Assembly: GCA_028284865.1 (NCBI GenBank)
Contig: JANQQV010000018.1
Location: 62,001 to 126,000 of the forward strand
Length of the DNA: 64,000 bases
Reading direction: 5' to 3'
Origin: Rhodothermales bacterium
GTDB taxonomy: Bacteria > Bacteroidota > Rhodothermia > Rhodothermales > UBA10348
Below the pieces are notes generated by a model. It had not been told where the DNA came from. It made no database searches and worked only from the letters and a program-made list of their open reading frames with translations. Positions 45,725 to 55,275 of the stretch are shown piece after piece. The position numbers and the translations under genes are program-made. Every line of letters starts with the position of its first letter. Positions within the stretch are counted from its first letter, which is position 1.

Positions 45725-46186
45725 TTACCCGTCGATATATCCGCGGGCTTGCTCCAGCAGCACGTTATAGTGCTCGCGCAGCAGTCGCTGCGTCTGCGCC
45801 ATCAGGTCGCGGATAGCCGATCCTTTTTCCTGCTGCTTCACCAGCACGGACAATTGGTCGATGCTCTCCTCCAGCACATGAGTCGCCTCGGAGAGCGCGA
45901 ACCACCAGGATGGCTCTTCTTTTGCGGCGACCGTCTCGACGGAGACCCGCTCGGGCTGGAAGGCGCCCAGTATCCGGATCAAATCCGACAATTCGGATCG
46001 CATCTGCTCCAGCTGGGTCTGCTGAGCCAAGGATATGGCGGCTTGATGGGCGGTCTTTTCCGCAGACAGGACGCGTCTCAACACCGCGCCGACGACAGTC
46101 ACCACGGATACGAACCGAGCATCTGTAGACTCGACGCCCTGCACGATTTCACCGACCCGCTTCAGGATTTCATGGCCAGGCTCCAT
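45725..46186 (-). CDS. helical protein of unknown function
   Basis: I do not recognise this 153-residue soluble protein. It is almost entirely helical, with heptad-like stretches (AAISLAQQTQLEQMRSELSD and LEESIDQLSVLVKQQEKG), so it probably forms a coiled coil or helical bundle. It has no signal peptide. The ATG at 46186 overlaps the TGA of the DUF2520 gene by one base (TGATG), so the two are translated together. That coupling is the only clue to its role. Confidence 0.5.
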   Translation of the reverse strand: MEPGHEILKRVGEIVQGVESTDARFVSVVTVVGAVLRRVLSAEKTAHQAAISLAQQTQLEQMRSELSDLIRILGAFQPERVSVETVAAKEEPSWWFALSEATHVLEESIDQLSVLVKQQEKGSAIRDLMAQTQRLLREHYNVLLEQARGYIDG

Positions 46187-47127
46187 CACGCATCACCCTC
46201 CTGTTCGATATGCATACCGCGCGCAACCGCGTCGAGCATTTCGACGGCACGCTCGGAGGACAAACGTCCCGTCCGGGTAGCCAAATGAATGGTTTCGGTG
46301 ACCACGGAAGCATAGACTGGTAGCAAATGATCCGCGTGCTGTTTCAAGGCATCAAGGTGCTGCTCGAGCGTTCCCACATCACCCCGAGCAACGGGGCCTG
46401 TCAGTGCGTTGCCAGGCCCTTTGTCCAGCGCGTTCAATACGCTTTGGCGTGTAAGCGGGCCAAGGGCTTCCGTCGCGCCGTTCGAATCCGATGTGGCTCG
46501 TTCCCACAGTTCAGACGCCGCAGCCAGCATCGCAATCGCATGATTGCCGGCCATGACAGCAGCGGCGTGATACAATGCCTTTCGATCAGTCGATACTTCC
46601 ACGGAAGAGGCAAGCAGATCGTCCGCAAGTCGCCGTGCTACCCGAACAGCGTCCGGGTGTCCTTCGATGCCGATCGTAATCCCTTTGAAACGCTCCTTGC
46701 CTTCGTCCCCGGTGAACGTTTGCAGCGGGTGGAATGACCCGGTTCTCGCGCCTGCATCCGCCAGTGGCTCGAGAGCTGACGCGCCATGAACGCCGGATGT
46801 GTGCAGGAAGACCTGACCCTCGTCCATTCCGGCTTCTGCCAGTCGGACCGCAACCGAGGCCAGAGCATCGTCCGACACCGCGATGAACACGACGTCTGAA
46901 GATGGAATCGGATCCAGGCCGATGACACCCGGATGTGTCTCGTCATGTGCCACCAACGACTCAGCATCCTCAACCGATCGGGCCAGAACACTTCGGCACT
47001 GAAGACCATGCTGTGTCAGTGCTCGCGTCAGGGACCGGGCCAAAGCACCGGTACCCACCACCGAAAACGAGTCCAGCCAATCTGATCCCCGCGGTGGCAT
47101 CCCTTTCGATGGGGTGCCTGCCGTCAT
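46186..47127 (-). CDS. Rossmann-like and DUF2520 domain protein
   Basis: This is a 313-residue protein with an N-terminal NAD(P)-type Rossmann fold (SFSVVGTGALARSLTRAL) and a C-terminal all-helical DUF2520 domain. The latter has YHAAAVMAGNHAIAMLAAAS and the phosphate-site-like GPVARGDVGTLEQHL. The overall architecture resembles 6-phosphogluconate-dehydrogenase-like and ketopantoate-reductase-like oxidoreductases. HTSGVHGASALEPLADAG and GSFHPLQTF are the family hallmarks. The reaction is unknown. It starts one base after the MEMO-like gene's stop, so the three genes 47962-45725 form an operon. Confidence 0.88.
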   Translation of the reverse strand: MTAGTPSKGMPPRGSDWLDSFSVVGTGALARSLTRALTQHGLQCRSVLARSVEDAESLVAHDETHPGVIGLDPIPSSDVVFIAVSDDALASVAVRLAEAGMDEGQVFLHTSGVHGASALEPLADAGARTGSFHPLQTFTGDEGKERFKGITIGIEGHPDAVRVARRLADDLLASSVEVSTDRKALYHAAAVMAGNHAIAMLAAASELWERATSDSNGATEALGPLTRQSVLNALDKGPGNALTGPVARGDVGTLEQHLDALKQHADHLLPVYASVVTETIHLATRTGRLSSERAVEMLDAVARGMHIEQEGDA

Positions 47128-47128
47128 C

Positions 47129-47962
47129 CTACTGGCGACCGATCAGTACACCGGCAAACCCGGGTCGATCATCTGAGGGGGGTTGGATACCCCGGAATTC
47201 GACATGATTGGCACGTCGGTAAGCGCTGGCCATCATGGCCACCAGCAGTGGCCCTTTGCCCTCGATGCGGATGTCAGTCTCCTGGTTCAGAAGGGTGATC
47301 ATTGCCGTGACATCTAGCTCTTCAAGGTGGCGCTTGAAGCGCTCCAGACCTGCATCGGTCGCTTCAATGATATCCACGCACCCTACCACGAGGGTTCGCT
47401 GGTTGGCCATGATCTCTCCGATCGCGTGGCCCAGTTCGCGACAGAACTCCGGAGACTCGCTTCCCATGATCATCGGCACGACATCGAACTCTGTGAGGAT
47501 CTGCTGCAGGAACGGCAGATTCACGTCCAGACCGTGATGGAGGAAATGACCCGTGTCGTCGATGTAGATGTCGTCGTCCTCGTCGCAAAGCTCATTGCGA
47601 ACCCGGTCGTTGACCGGGACCTCACCCAATGGGGTGTTGTAGGTATCGAGAGAGCAGATCGTGATGCGCTTGAATTCCTCGCCTCGGTTCGAGGCAATGG
47701 AAATCACATTCTTCACGTCATCGCTTTGCAGGGAACGGAAGACGTCTGCCGCGAACGGCGCACCGTCCATGTGATCGGAGTTGGGAACGATCACCGACAT
47801 CACCCGGAAATCAACCGGCTCGGCCTCGGACTGCGTGAGCAAGTCCTTGATCTGTTTCTCGAGCGGCTGTCGCTGCGTCGCGTAGGTTAACGCACTCGTG
47901 TATGTCATGTGGCTGGAGAACGCGATACGCCCTGGTCCATCGGGTTCGGGAGTGGAGTTCAC
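47129..47962 (-). CDS. MEMO-like protein (AmmeMemoRadiSam protein B family)
   Basis: This is a 277-residue protein of the MEMO1 family, related to class III extradiol dioxygenases. The family markers are FRVMSVIVPNSDHMDGAPFAADVFRSL near the start, HHGLDVNLPFLQQI in the middle, and VPMIMGS. Histidines in the typical positions suggest a metal site (iron or copper), but the first canonical histidine (PHAG) is replaced by PNSD. In many bacteria MEMO is encoded with AMMECR1 and a radical SAM protein; those are absent here. The GTG at 47962 has a GGGGGTG ribosome site; an ATG at 47908 is possible. Confidence 0.75.
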   Translation of the reverse strand: MNSTPEPDGPGRIAFSSHMTYTSALTYATQRQPLEKQIKDLLTQSEAEPVDFRVMSVIVPNSDHMDGAPFAADVFRSLQSDDVKNVISIASNRGEEFKRITICSLDTYNTPLGEVPVNDRVRNELCDEDDDIYIDDTGHFLHHGLDVNLPFLQQILTEFDVVPMIMGSESPEFCRELGHAIGEIMANQRTLVVGCVDIIEATDAGLERFKRHLEELDVTAMITLLNQETDIRIEGKGPLLVAMMASAYRRANHVEFRGIQPPSDDRPGFAGVLIGRQ

Positions 47963-48067
47963 CCCGCGAACACCCCCGGGTGACCCGGAGCATCGCCAGC
48001 GGTAAGGGATGGTTGACCGAAATTAGGGCGTGACGCGCACAGCAACAACCAAGCGAAGGATGTTCTC

Positions 48068-50425
48068 CTAGAGATCCAGCTGCCGCTTCTTAAGGATGAA
48101 CAGCCCTTCCCGACGGGAATTGACCAGGATATTGCCCGACTCGAAGTACGGATAGCTGCTCCAGGTCCCGTCAAATCCGGCCACGTTCAGGTTGTTGGGC
48201 GTCGTGTCGAAGTAACCGATCTCGACTGGATTGGCCCGGTCACGGATGTCGATGATGCGCAGACCACTCGCATTGTTGGTCTGGTACATGAATTCGCCTT
48301 TGACGTAGAGGTTGTGATCCGTGGAGTTGGCATCACCGAAGTACTCCGCAATCATTTCCGGTTCGTCCAGATCCGTCAGGTCCCAGATCATGGTCCGGGT
48401 GGCCTCGGCCATTCCGTTGAGTTCATCGGCCTCATCATTCTGGTAGAAATACCGATGATCGTCGGTGAACCATCCCTGATGCACGTAGGCCGAGTTCGGG
48501 TAAGTCCCCTGGCTGATGGCGATCGGGTTTGCTTTGTCCGTCACGTCAGCGACGCTGATGGCCGTGCCATTTGATCCAACGCAGATCTCCTTGCCACGGT
48601 GCTCGGCATCGGGACCGTCGTAGACAATGCACTGCGCATCATGCGTGGCGCCAGAGCCTCCATTTCCAGTCTTGGGATCGTTGAAGCAACCCATAAACTC
48701 CGGATTCTTCGGCTCGTTGATGTCGATCATGTGGAGCGCACCGCCACAGGTCTCTCCCCCACTGCTGTTTCCTACGGCGTAAGCAAATCCCGTGTCTTCG
48801 TTGATGACAATGTTATGTGAGCTCGCAATGCCCGTGTAGAGCACGTCTGGCTCATATACCTGGAATTCACCAGGCCAGTCACGCAGTCGGCGCAGATCGA
48901 AGATTTGCATTCCGTGCTGCTGAGCACCGTCAGCGACGACAAAGGCGTGATCCTTGAATACTTTCATGTCTCGCCATGTGGATCCCGGTGATCCTTCCGT
49001 CCGAGGCATTTCACCAAGTACGATCGGATTGGCTGCGTCGGTGACGTCCACGAACACCATGCCTTCCATGTGACCGATCAGGCCGTACTCACGACCATTT
49101 TCCTCGTCGGTCCATCCCCACACATCGTTGAGTCGGACGCCACGATTCATCCGCAGATCTTTCAGCGAGATGAAGGAGACCATGTCCACGTTCTGACATT
49201 CGAATTCGTTGGCCTGACCTTCGTCACACTCGACCGGGCTGTCGGTCAGGCTCGGGAGGTCTGCGACAGGCCGATTGTAGGCCGCAATCTTTGTCCAGGA
49301 GCTGCCGTCGCGCTCGAAGACTACGGCTGAACCGAGTCCGTAGTCGTGGCCCGGCATGCCGATGGCTGCCGCATCTGCTCCAACCGCAACTGCACCTCCA
49401 AATCCGGTCCGGCCACCTTTCAGATCATTCGACAGCTCACCAATCTGTTTGAAGGAGCCTGCGTCAAAGCGGTACACCATTCCACTGGCATCATTCGCCA
49501 GCGGTGCCGCAATCCAGATTTCCTCGTCCGATCCAGCCATGGCTGCCCCGAAGAAGGCACGGCTTCCTTCTGATGGACTCTGCAGCGTGCGGTCGAGGCG
49601 CCATTCATCATTGCGCTGGCGATATACATGCACGCTTCCCATTCCCCGTTCTGCCCGCGGATTGGCCACCAACAGGCGATCCCCAGACGCCATGAGGGCT
49701 GTTCCAAGGCGCGCATCGGCCTGATCGTCGGTAGGCTCAATGGCCCCAGCTGCCGACAGATCATCCAGCGAGAAGAAATCAACACGGCCGCTGTTGTCAT
49801 GCGCTCCTGGTGAGCCAACAGCCAGCATCATTCCGGAGATAGCCAGGGATGAGCCGAACCGAACGCCATCCTCATCGACTGAGGAGCTCAATGTTGCTGT
49901 CTCTTCCCAGGCCGATTCACCAGAAAACACGTGTACATGCCCGGATCCATCCGATCCGCCGGGAGCTGCGACAAAGACGTGCCCGTTCGCGACCTGAACG
50001 GCACTGCCAAACCCGTCGCCTTGCCTGGAGTCGGTGGTAAGACGTCCAGACAGCGTCCACTCGCCGTTCATTCCGACCTCGTACACGTAAACCGCTCCTC
50101 GGCCCTCAAGGGCTCCGGGACTCGCGATGGCCAGGATTCCGTCGGCCTGCGCTGTGGAAAGCCCGAATCGATCCGAAATCGCAGCATCAGGGGAAGTGAT
50201 GGTCTGGATCACGTCCCAAGACCCCCTCTCATTGCGACGAAGCACATGCACCATACCTGTTGTGGAAAAGCCAGAGGTTTCGCCAACCAGCAGGTCACTA
50301 CCGACCATCAAAAGGGAGCTGCCATAGGCATCCATGGATGACTCCGTTTCCAGGAGTGAAGGAGCAGCAGTTGACGGGAGTGCCAGAAAAACCAGCATCA
50401 GCAGGGCTGAAACAAGACGTGCCAT
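48068..50425 (-). CDS. choice-of-anchor B family protein (paralog 1)
   Basis: This is a 785-residue secreted protein with a signal peptide. The N-terminal half is built of seven or so FG-GAP-like repeats of about 50 residues (GSSLLMVGSDLLVGE, FGLSTAQADGILAIASPG, FGSAVQVANGHVFVAAPG and so on), suggesting a beta-propeller. A cysteine pair (VECDEGQANEFECQNVDM) separates it from the C-terminal choice-of-anchor B domain with LVIVD-like repeats (EYGLIGHMEGMVFVDVTD, ASGLRIIDIRD). Such proteins are surface or secreted and have no known activity. A close paralog lies at 52846-55194. Confidence 0.85.
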   Translation of the reverse strand: MARLVSALLMLVFLALPSTAAPSLLETESSMDAYGSSLLMVGSDLLVGETSGFSTTGMVHVLRRNERGSWDVIQTITSPDAAISDRFGLSTAQADGILAIASPGALEGRGAVYVYEVGMNGEWTLSGRLTTDSRQGDGFGSAVQVANGHVFVAAPGGSDGSGHVHVFSGESAWEETATLSSSVDEDGVRFGSSLAISGMMLAVGSPGAHDNSGRVDFFSLDDLSAAGAIEPTDDQADARLGTALMASGDRLLVANPRAERGMGSVHVYRQRNDEWRLDRTLQSPSEGSRAFFGAAMAGSDEEIWIAAPLANDASGMVYRFDAGSFKQIGELSNDLKGGRTGFGGAVAVGADAAAIGMPGHDYGLGSAVVFERDGSSWTKIAAYNRPVADLPSLTDSPVECDEGQANEFECQNVDMVSFISLKDLRMNRGVRLNDVWGWTDEENGREYGLIGHMEGMVFVDVTDAANPIVLGEMPRTEGSPGSTWRDMKVFKDHAFVVADGAQQHGMQIFDLRRLRDWPGEFQVYEPDVLYTGIASSHNIVINEDTGFAYAVGNSSGGETCGGALHMIDINEPKNPEFMGCFNDPKTGNGGSGATHDAQCIVYDGPDAEHRGKEICVGSNGTAISVADVTDKANPIAISQGTYPNSAYVHQGWFTDDHRYFYQNDEADELNGMAEATRTMIWDLTDLDEPEMIAEYFGDANSTDHNLYVKGEFMYQTNNASGLRIIDIRDRANPVEIGYFDTTPNNLNVAGFDGTWSSYPYFESGNILVNSRREGLFILKKRQLDL

Positions 50426-50690
50426 GGGTCGCGTGATGAATGTTGATGTTCGGGGCAGAAAAACGTGTATCTACTCGGATCTGCCTTTGTTTCAGAGAAT
50501 GGCGGAATCACCTTTCTGACAGTGCAGCGAGGGAGACGGGCCGGAAGGTACCGGATGTAAGGAAGGCCCCCGCATTCATTTCCGCGACAGGCCGGGAGAG
50601 AGCGGACTTGACCGCAGGTATTATTCAGGTTCATTTGTCCCTGAATTGCATGAAAGCCCGCCCGCAACAGGTAGGCTCATCCAATCCATC

Positions 50691-51386
50691 ATGACCCATT
50701 CGAACATGCGTCGGATTTCCCAGGTTGCCCTCCTCATTGTGGTGGCTGCAGCATCCCTGATGTTGTCAGGGTGCGGATCGGGATCCGTTGATTCGGGTCG
50801 GGATACGGTTCCGCCGAGGCTTATGGCGCCAGCTGATGGAGCTGAAACCAGCAATGCGATCCTGTTTCGTTGGGATGAGTCGAATACAGCTCCCCGTTTC
50901 AGGGTCCAGATAGCAGCTGATGAGGCGTTCACAAATCTGCTTCTTGAAGAGACCAGTATCGGCAAACCTCATCTCCCAGTTCGAGACTTGCCTCTGGATG
51001 CCGAGCTGTTCTGGCGCGTGCGCTCGGAATCTGATGATGATGCATCCGCTTGGAGCAGTACAAGGCGATTCGAGGTCGTCTCAAACGCACACCCTCCCGA
51101 TTCTCCCGGATTGACGATCCCGGCTGACGGGACTCTCGACCTGGAACGAACGGTCCAGCTGGCCTGGGACCCTGTACCAGATGCGTATTCCTATCACCTG
51201 GTTGTGACCATCGATGAGGACATGTATCTCTACCAGGCCGATCTGGAGAATCTGGCCGAACCGGAGTACGAGCTGAACGGCCTCATCTTCACGTATCCGT
51301 ATTGGTGGAAGGTGCGTGCATTGGGACCGGCTGGCTATTCAGAATGGTCTCCGGTCTGGATTTTCTGGGTGCGGGATGGTGACTGA
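50691..51386 (+). CDS. lipoprotein with fibronectin type III-like repeats
   Basis: This is a 231-residue lipoprotein; lipobox LMLSGCGS lies near residue 27. Two beta-sandwich domains of about 90 residues each follow, with a repeated pattern: PRLMAPADGAETSNAILFRWDE in the first, and PGLTIPADGTLDLERTVQLAWDP in the second. Each ends with a tryptophan-containing strand (FWRVRSESDDDASAW, WWKVRALGPAGYSEW). The layout is fibronectin type III-like. It is followed by a di-heme peroxidase gene 31 bases on, so the two may form an operon. No binding partner can be assigned. Confidence 0.75.
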   Translation: MTHSNMRRISQVALLIVVAAASLMLSGCGSGSVDSGRDTVPPRLMAPADGAETSNAILFRWDESNTAPRFRVQIAADEAFTNLLLEETSIGKPHLPVRDLPLDAELFWRVRSESDDDASAWSSTRRFEVVSNAHPPDSPGLTIPADGTLDLERTVQLAWDPVPDAYSYHLVVTIDEDMYLYQADLENLAEPEYELNGLIFTYPYWWKVRALGPAGYSEWSPVWIFWVRDGD

Positions 51387-51417
51387 TCCCACTTGCCGGA
51401 GTTTAGCCCCGTGCCGA

Positions 51418-52809
51418 ATGCTCCTTTTCGCGGGCAGGCTGGTGCAGAGAGCGCTTTTCCCCGCGGGTCGACTCGTGCTGGCCGCACCGAAGCTAGCAGG
51501 CGGACTCTCGCTGGCAGCACTGATCTTTGTTGCAGGGTGTTCTTCTCCTTCGTCTGTTGACGAACCGGATAGTCACGAATCACTCGACGCTGAGCTGAGG
51601 GAATTGATTACCCTGAATGGCCAACGTCGATTGGAGAATTTCATGCTGCCGGCCAGCGATGACTTTGGCGCCATTCCCCAGGACCCTCGCAATCCGCTGA
51701 CAACGGAGAAAGTGGCACTTGGAAAGCTGCTCTTCCACGAGCCCGCGTTGTCCATGGCAACCTTGCACTCACAGAATGCAGGCACGTTTTCTTGCGCGAC
51801 CTGTCACCACGCAGCGGCGGGCTTCGAAGCGGGTGCAGCACGGTCCATCGGCGAAGGCGGAACGGGTTGGGGCACCCGCGGCGAAGCCCGCCGCCCGGAC
51901 CCGAACACCCCGAATGGTGACGTCGACACGCCCGCATTGAAGAGCCAGACCATCCTGAATAAGGCCTACCAGCGACTCCTCATGTTCTCAGGCGCAGCAG
52001 GCACGGGCGGCGACAATGATGGACTCGACGACCGGTGGGACGCTCATCCGGATGCAGCCGCCAACTACCTTGGGTACCAGGGCATGGAGTCGCAGGCCAT
52101 CGGGGCGCTGAGTAAACATCGCCTGTTTGATCAGGCGGCGGCTGAGCGTTTGATCCACACGCACGACACGTATGACGCCCTGTGGCAAGCCGTCTGGGGT
52201 AGCGAGCCTGTAACGGTCGAGCGGATTGGACTGGCCATCGCTGCCTATGAACGAACGGTCTTTGCGAACCGCGCGCCGTTCCAGCGATGGCTCGGCGGAG
52301 ACTCAAGGGCAATGACCTTGTCCGAAAAACGCGGTGCGCGTGTCTTCTTTGATGAACGGTCGCGTTGCATCGAGTGCCACACCGGTCCGGCTCTTTCTTC
52401 GATGGCCTTTTACGCTCTTGGCATGCCTGACATGCCGGGGGCACCACCGGATCCGGGCCGAGCTGGACTAACCGGGGTGGAAGAGGACCGATTCACCTAT
52501 AAAGTCCCTCAGCTCTACAATCTAACGGACGCGAGCTTCATGGGACACGGAAGTACGTTCCGATCCATCCGGGAGGTCATTGATTACTATGTTGACGCCG
52601 TTCCCGCCGTCAACCTCCCCCCCGATCGCATCACGGACCAGTTCCAGCCACTCCGGCTTTCGGACCAGGAAATTGATGACCTGATCGCCTTCCTTGAGAG
52701 CGCACTGAACGACCCGGACCTGGAGCGTTATCAGCCCGAAGCGGTTCCTTCAGGAGGGTGCATTCCGGCCAACGATTCCGCCTCACGACTGGATCTGGGC
52801 TGCAACTGA
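51418..52809 (+). CDS. di-heme cytochrome c peroxidase family lipoprotein
   Basis: This is a 463-residue protein of the CcpA/MauG family. Two CXXCH heme-binding motifs are visible: CATCHH near residue 125 and CIECHTG in the C-terminal half. A lipobox (FVAGCSS) precedes them, so it is membrane-anchored. PLTTEKVALGKLLFHEP and HGSTFRSIREVIDYY are family hallmarks. Such enzymes reduce hydrogen peroxide with electrons from a cytochrome, or oxidise protein side chains. The start is uncertain: ATG at 51418 gives a normal signal; ATG at 51376 would overlap the upstream lipoprotein gene by 11 bases. A cysteine pair near the C-terminus (GGCIPAN, LGCN) may form a disulfide. Confidence 0.88.
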   Translation: MLLFAGRLVQRALFPAGRLVLAAPKLAGGLSLAALIFVAGCSSPSSVDEPDSHESLDAELRELITLNGQRRLENFMLPASDDFGAIPQDPRNPLTTEKVALGKLLFHEPALSMATLHSQNAGTFSCATCHHAAAGFEAGAARSIGEGGTGWGTRGEARRPDPNTPNGDVDTPALKSQTILNKAYQRLLMFSGAAGTGGDNDGLDDRWDAHPDAAANYLGYQGMESQAIGALSKHRLFDQAAAERLIHTHDTYDALWQAVWGSEPVTVERIGLAIAAYERTVFANRAPFQRWLGGDSRAMTLSEKRGARVFFDERSRCIECHTGPALSSMAFYALGMPDMPGAPPDPGRAGLTGVEEDRFTYKVPQLYNLTDASFMGHGSTFRSIREVIDYYVDAVPAVNLPPDRITDQFQPLRLSDQEIDDLIAFLESALNDPDLERYQPEAVPSGGCIPANDSASRLDLGCN

Positions 52810-52845
52810 CTTGACCTTCCCGGACACCCCGGAAGCATTGGGCCC

Positions 52846-55194
52846 CTAGAGATCGACTTCTTTCTTTTTCAGGAAGAACACGCCTTCTCGACCGGATGTC
52901 ACGATGATGACACCGCTTTCGAAGTACGGATAGCTGCTCCAAGCGCCCAACACGGGCGAGTTGTCATTCGGACCGTAAGGGACGGTGTCGAATGAGCCGA
53001 TCTCGACTGGATTCTCCGGATCCGAGATATCAATCAGTCTCAGACCCGCCAGATAGTTGGTCTGGTACATGATGTTGCCGCGGATATACAGGTCATGATC
53101 GATGGCGCTGTTGTCGGCGAAGTACTCACCAGCCAGAACCGGCTCATCCAGGTCAGTCAGATCGAAAATCATGGTCCGTGTGGCATCCACGATTTCCGAG
53201 GCTTCATCACCCTCATCATTCAGGTAGAAGTAGCGATGGTCCTCGGTCAACCATCCCTGGTGGGTGTACGCGGTGTTGGGATAATCAGCCACTGAGATAG
53301 CAACGGGATTGGCTTTGTCCGTGACGTTGGCAATCGAAAGAGCTGTCCCGTTTGAGCTGAGGCATACTTCCTGACCGGCGTAGTCGGTATCAGGGCCACG
53401 ATAGACGACACACTGCACGTCGTGCGTCGCTCCCGAACCACCGCGACCCGTACGGGGCTCATTGAAGCACCCGACGAATTCAGGATGGAGAGGATCATTC
53501 TTGAGGTCCATCATGTGGAGGGCGCCACCGCAGGTCTCCCCGCCGGAGTCCGAGCCGACCGCGTAAGCAAAACCAGTCTCTTCATTAATGAACAGGTTGT
53601 GCGAACTGTACACGCCGCGGTAGATGTTGTCTTCGTCGAACGTCTGCGGGCTCGTCACATCCCGCAACCTTGTCAGGTCGAAAATCTGCATGTGATGCGC
53701 ACCGGCTCCGTCCGCAACGATGTAGACGTAGTTCTGATAGGTCTTCATGTCGCGCCACAACGACCGCACACCGCTTGCAGTATGCGGCAAGTCGCCCAGA
53801 TACCGTGGGTTTTCTGGATCCGCCAGGCTGACAAAGCTCGTACCGTCGGTGCGTCCGATGATCGCGTATTCGATGCCAGTATCCGGATCGGTCCATCCCC
53901 AGACATCACTCATCTGGATGCCTCGCTCGGCACCCACTTCGCTGCGCGTCAGGAAGGAGAGCATGTCGACCTCCTCGCAATCAAACTCTCCGGCCGTTCC
54001 GTCCTCGCAATCCACCTTTCCGCCTGTGACGGATGCGAAAACGCCCGAATCAGAAAACACCTCGTTTCCGGGCTCCCATGCGACCATATTCCAGGAATAA
54101 GGAAACGCCGCTCCCTCGAAGTTGTCGTGCCCTTGTGAGCCGATGACGGCGACGCCTTCATGCACAGCCACGGCTCCACCGAATCCGCTTCTGAACTGAA
54201 GATTGGAGGGCTGAATCAGTTCGGTACTTCCCATTCGCATGGTCATCGGATTGGGCTCAAATCGGTATACGGCACCATTCTGTGCTCCATAGCCAGGCGC
54301 GCCAATCCAGATGGATCTCCCATGGAAGTCCATCGATGTCCCGAACAGCTCATTTCCCTTGGAATCGAAGGGTTCGATTTTGAACTCGTAGGCCCAATCT
54401 CCGGACTCGGGATCCTTGAAAAAGATGGCTGCAGCACCCTTTCGTCCGTCGTGACCGGGCATTCCGATGACCATGTGAGCATCGTCCAGGATGATCGAGG
54501 TCCCGAATGCATCACCTTCGACGCCATCTTGCATGGTCAGGACAGCATCGGAAGTCCACGTTCCTCCCGAGAAGGAGAACATCTCCACCGCTCCCTTGCG
54601 ACCATCCGAGGCAGAAGCGCCGATAGCAGCGTTCGTGCCCATCATCTCCAGGGTGCCTCCGAACCCGGTTCGACCTTCGAGCGAAGATTCTACCACTCCC
54701 GTAGAGGACCAACCACCGCCTGAACGCATCCAGGAATGAACAGTCATCGATCCATCATCGCTGCTCATGGCCGTGGCCAGGATGTGTGAGCCATTGGTCG
54801 CAACCTGCGTACCGAGGGCCTCAGCGCCATCTGAACTCAGCCGGGCGCGTTCGATCCACTCTCCAGCTGGACTCCGTTCGAATACATAAACCGCACTGAC
54901 CAACGGAGCTCCGACGACCAACATGTCGCCATTGATTTCCATGGCTCGACCAAAGCCATTTCCGGACTCGATCGGATCAGACGCCTGCACGCGACCGCTC
55001 ATGACCCAGTCTCCGGAATCATTCGGCGAATAGATGAACACGGATCCGTTCTGGAGCAGATTGCGCCCCTCGCCGACATAGATGGATTCCCCGTCGGATT
55101 CAACCGCTGCTCCGAATTGGAGGGCGTACTGGGCGTGCGACTCGGTCGAACCGAGAGCGAATAGGATTCCAATCAGGAGGAGTAGACGATTCAT
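52846..55194 (-). CDS. choice-of-anchor B family protein (paralog 2)
   Basis: This is a 782-residue secreted protein with the same architecture as the protein at 48068-50425. Both have a signal peptide, a beta-propeller of FG-GAP-like repeats (GNGFGRAMEINGDMLVVGAP, FGTSIILDDAHMVIGMPG), a cysteine-containing hinge (VDCEDGTAGEFDCEEVD), and a choice-of-anchor B domain ending in YFESGVIIVTSGREGVFFL. The last residues KKKEVDL match KKRQLDL of the other copy. The C-terminal halves are much more alike than the N-terminal halves. They look like an old duplication with a differing partner-binding propeller. The ATG at 55194 precedes the signal peptide. Confidence 0.85.
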   Translation of the reverse strand: MNRLLLLIGILFALGSTESHAQYALQFGAAVESDGESIYVGEGRNLLQNGSVFIYSPNDSGDWVMSGRVQASDPIESGNGFGRAMEINGDMLVVGAPLVSAVYVFERSPAGEWIERARLSSDGAEALGTQVATNGSHILATAMSSDDGSMTVHSWMRSGGGWSSTGVVESSLEGRTGFGGTLEMMGTNAAIGASASDGRKGAVEMFSFSGGTWTSDAVLTMQDGVEGDAFGTSIILDDAHMVIGMPGHDGRKGAAAIFFKDPESGDWAYEFKIEPFDSKGNELFGTSMDFHGRSIWIGAPGYGAQNGAVYRFEPNPMTMRMGSTELIQPSNLQFRSGFGGAVAVHEGVAVIGSQGHDNFEGAAFPYSWNMVAWEPGNEVFSDSGVFASVTGGKVDCEDGTAGEFDCEEVDMLSFLTRSEVGAERGIQMSDVWGWTDPDTGIEYAIIGRTDGTSFVSLADPENPRYLGDLPHTASGVRSLWRDMKTYQNYVYIVADGAGAHHMQIFDLTRLRDVTSPQTFDEDNIYRGVYSSHNLFINEETGFAYAVGSDSGGETCGGALHMMDLKNDPLHPEFVGCFNEPRTGRGGSGATHDVQCVVYRGPDTDYAGQEVCLSSNGTALSIANVTDKANPVAISVADYPNTAYTHQGWLTEDHRYFYLNDEGDEASEIVDATRTMIFDLTDLDEPVLAGEYFADNSAIDHDLYIRGNIMYQTNYLAGLRLIDISDPENPVEIGSFDTVPYGPNDNSPVLGAWSSYPYFESGVIIVTSGREGVFFLKKKEVDL

Positions 55195-55275
55195 GACAAG
55201 GACCGGAAGAGTATGAGGCGTGGCAAGCCCCATTATCGCGGAATTAATGCCAGAAAGTCCAGACCCCGATCAACG

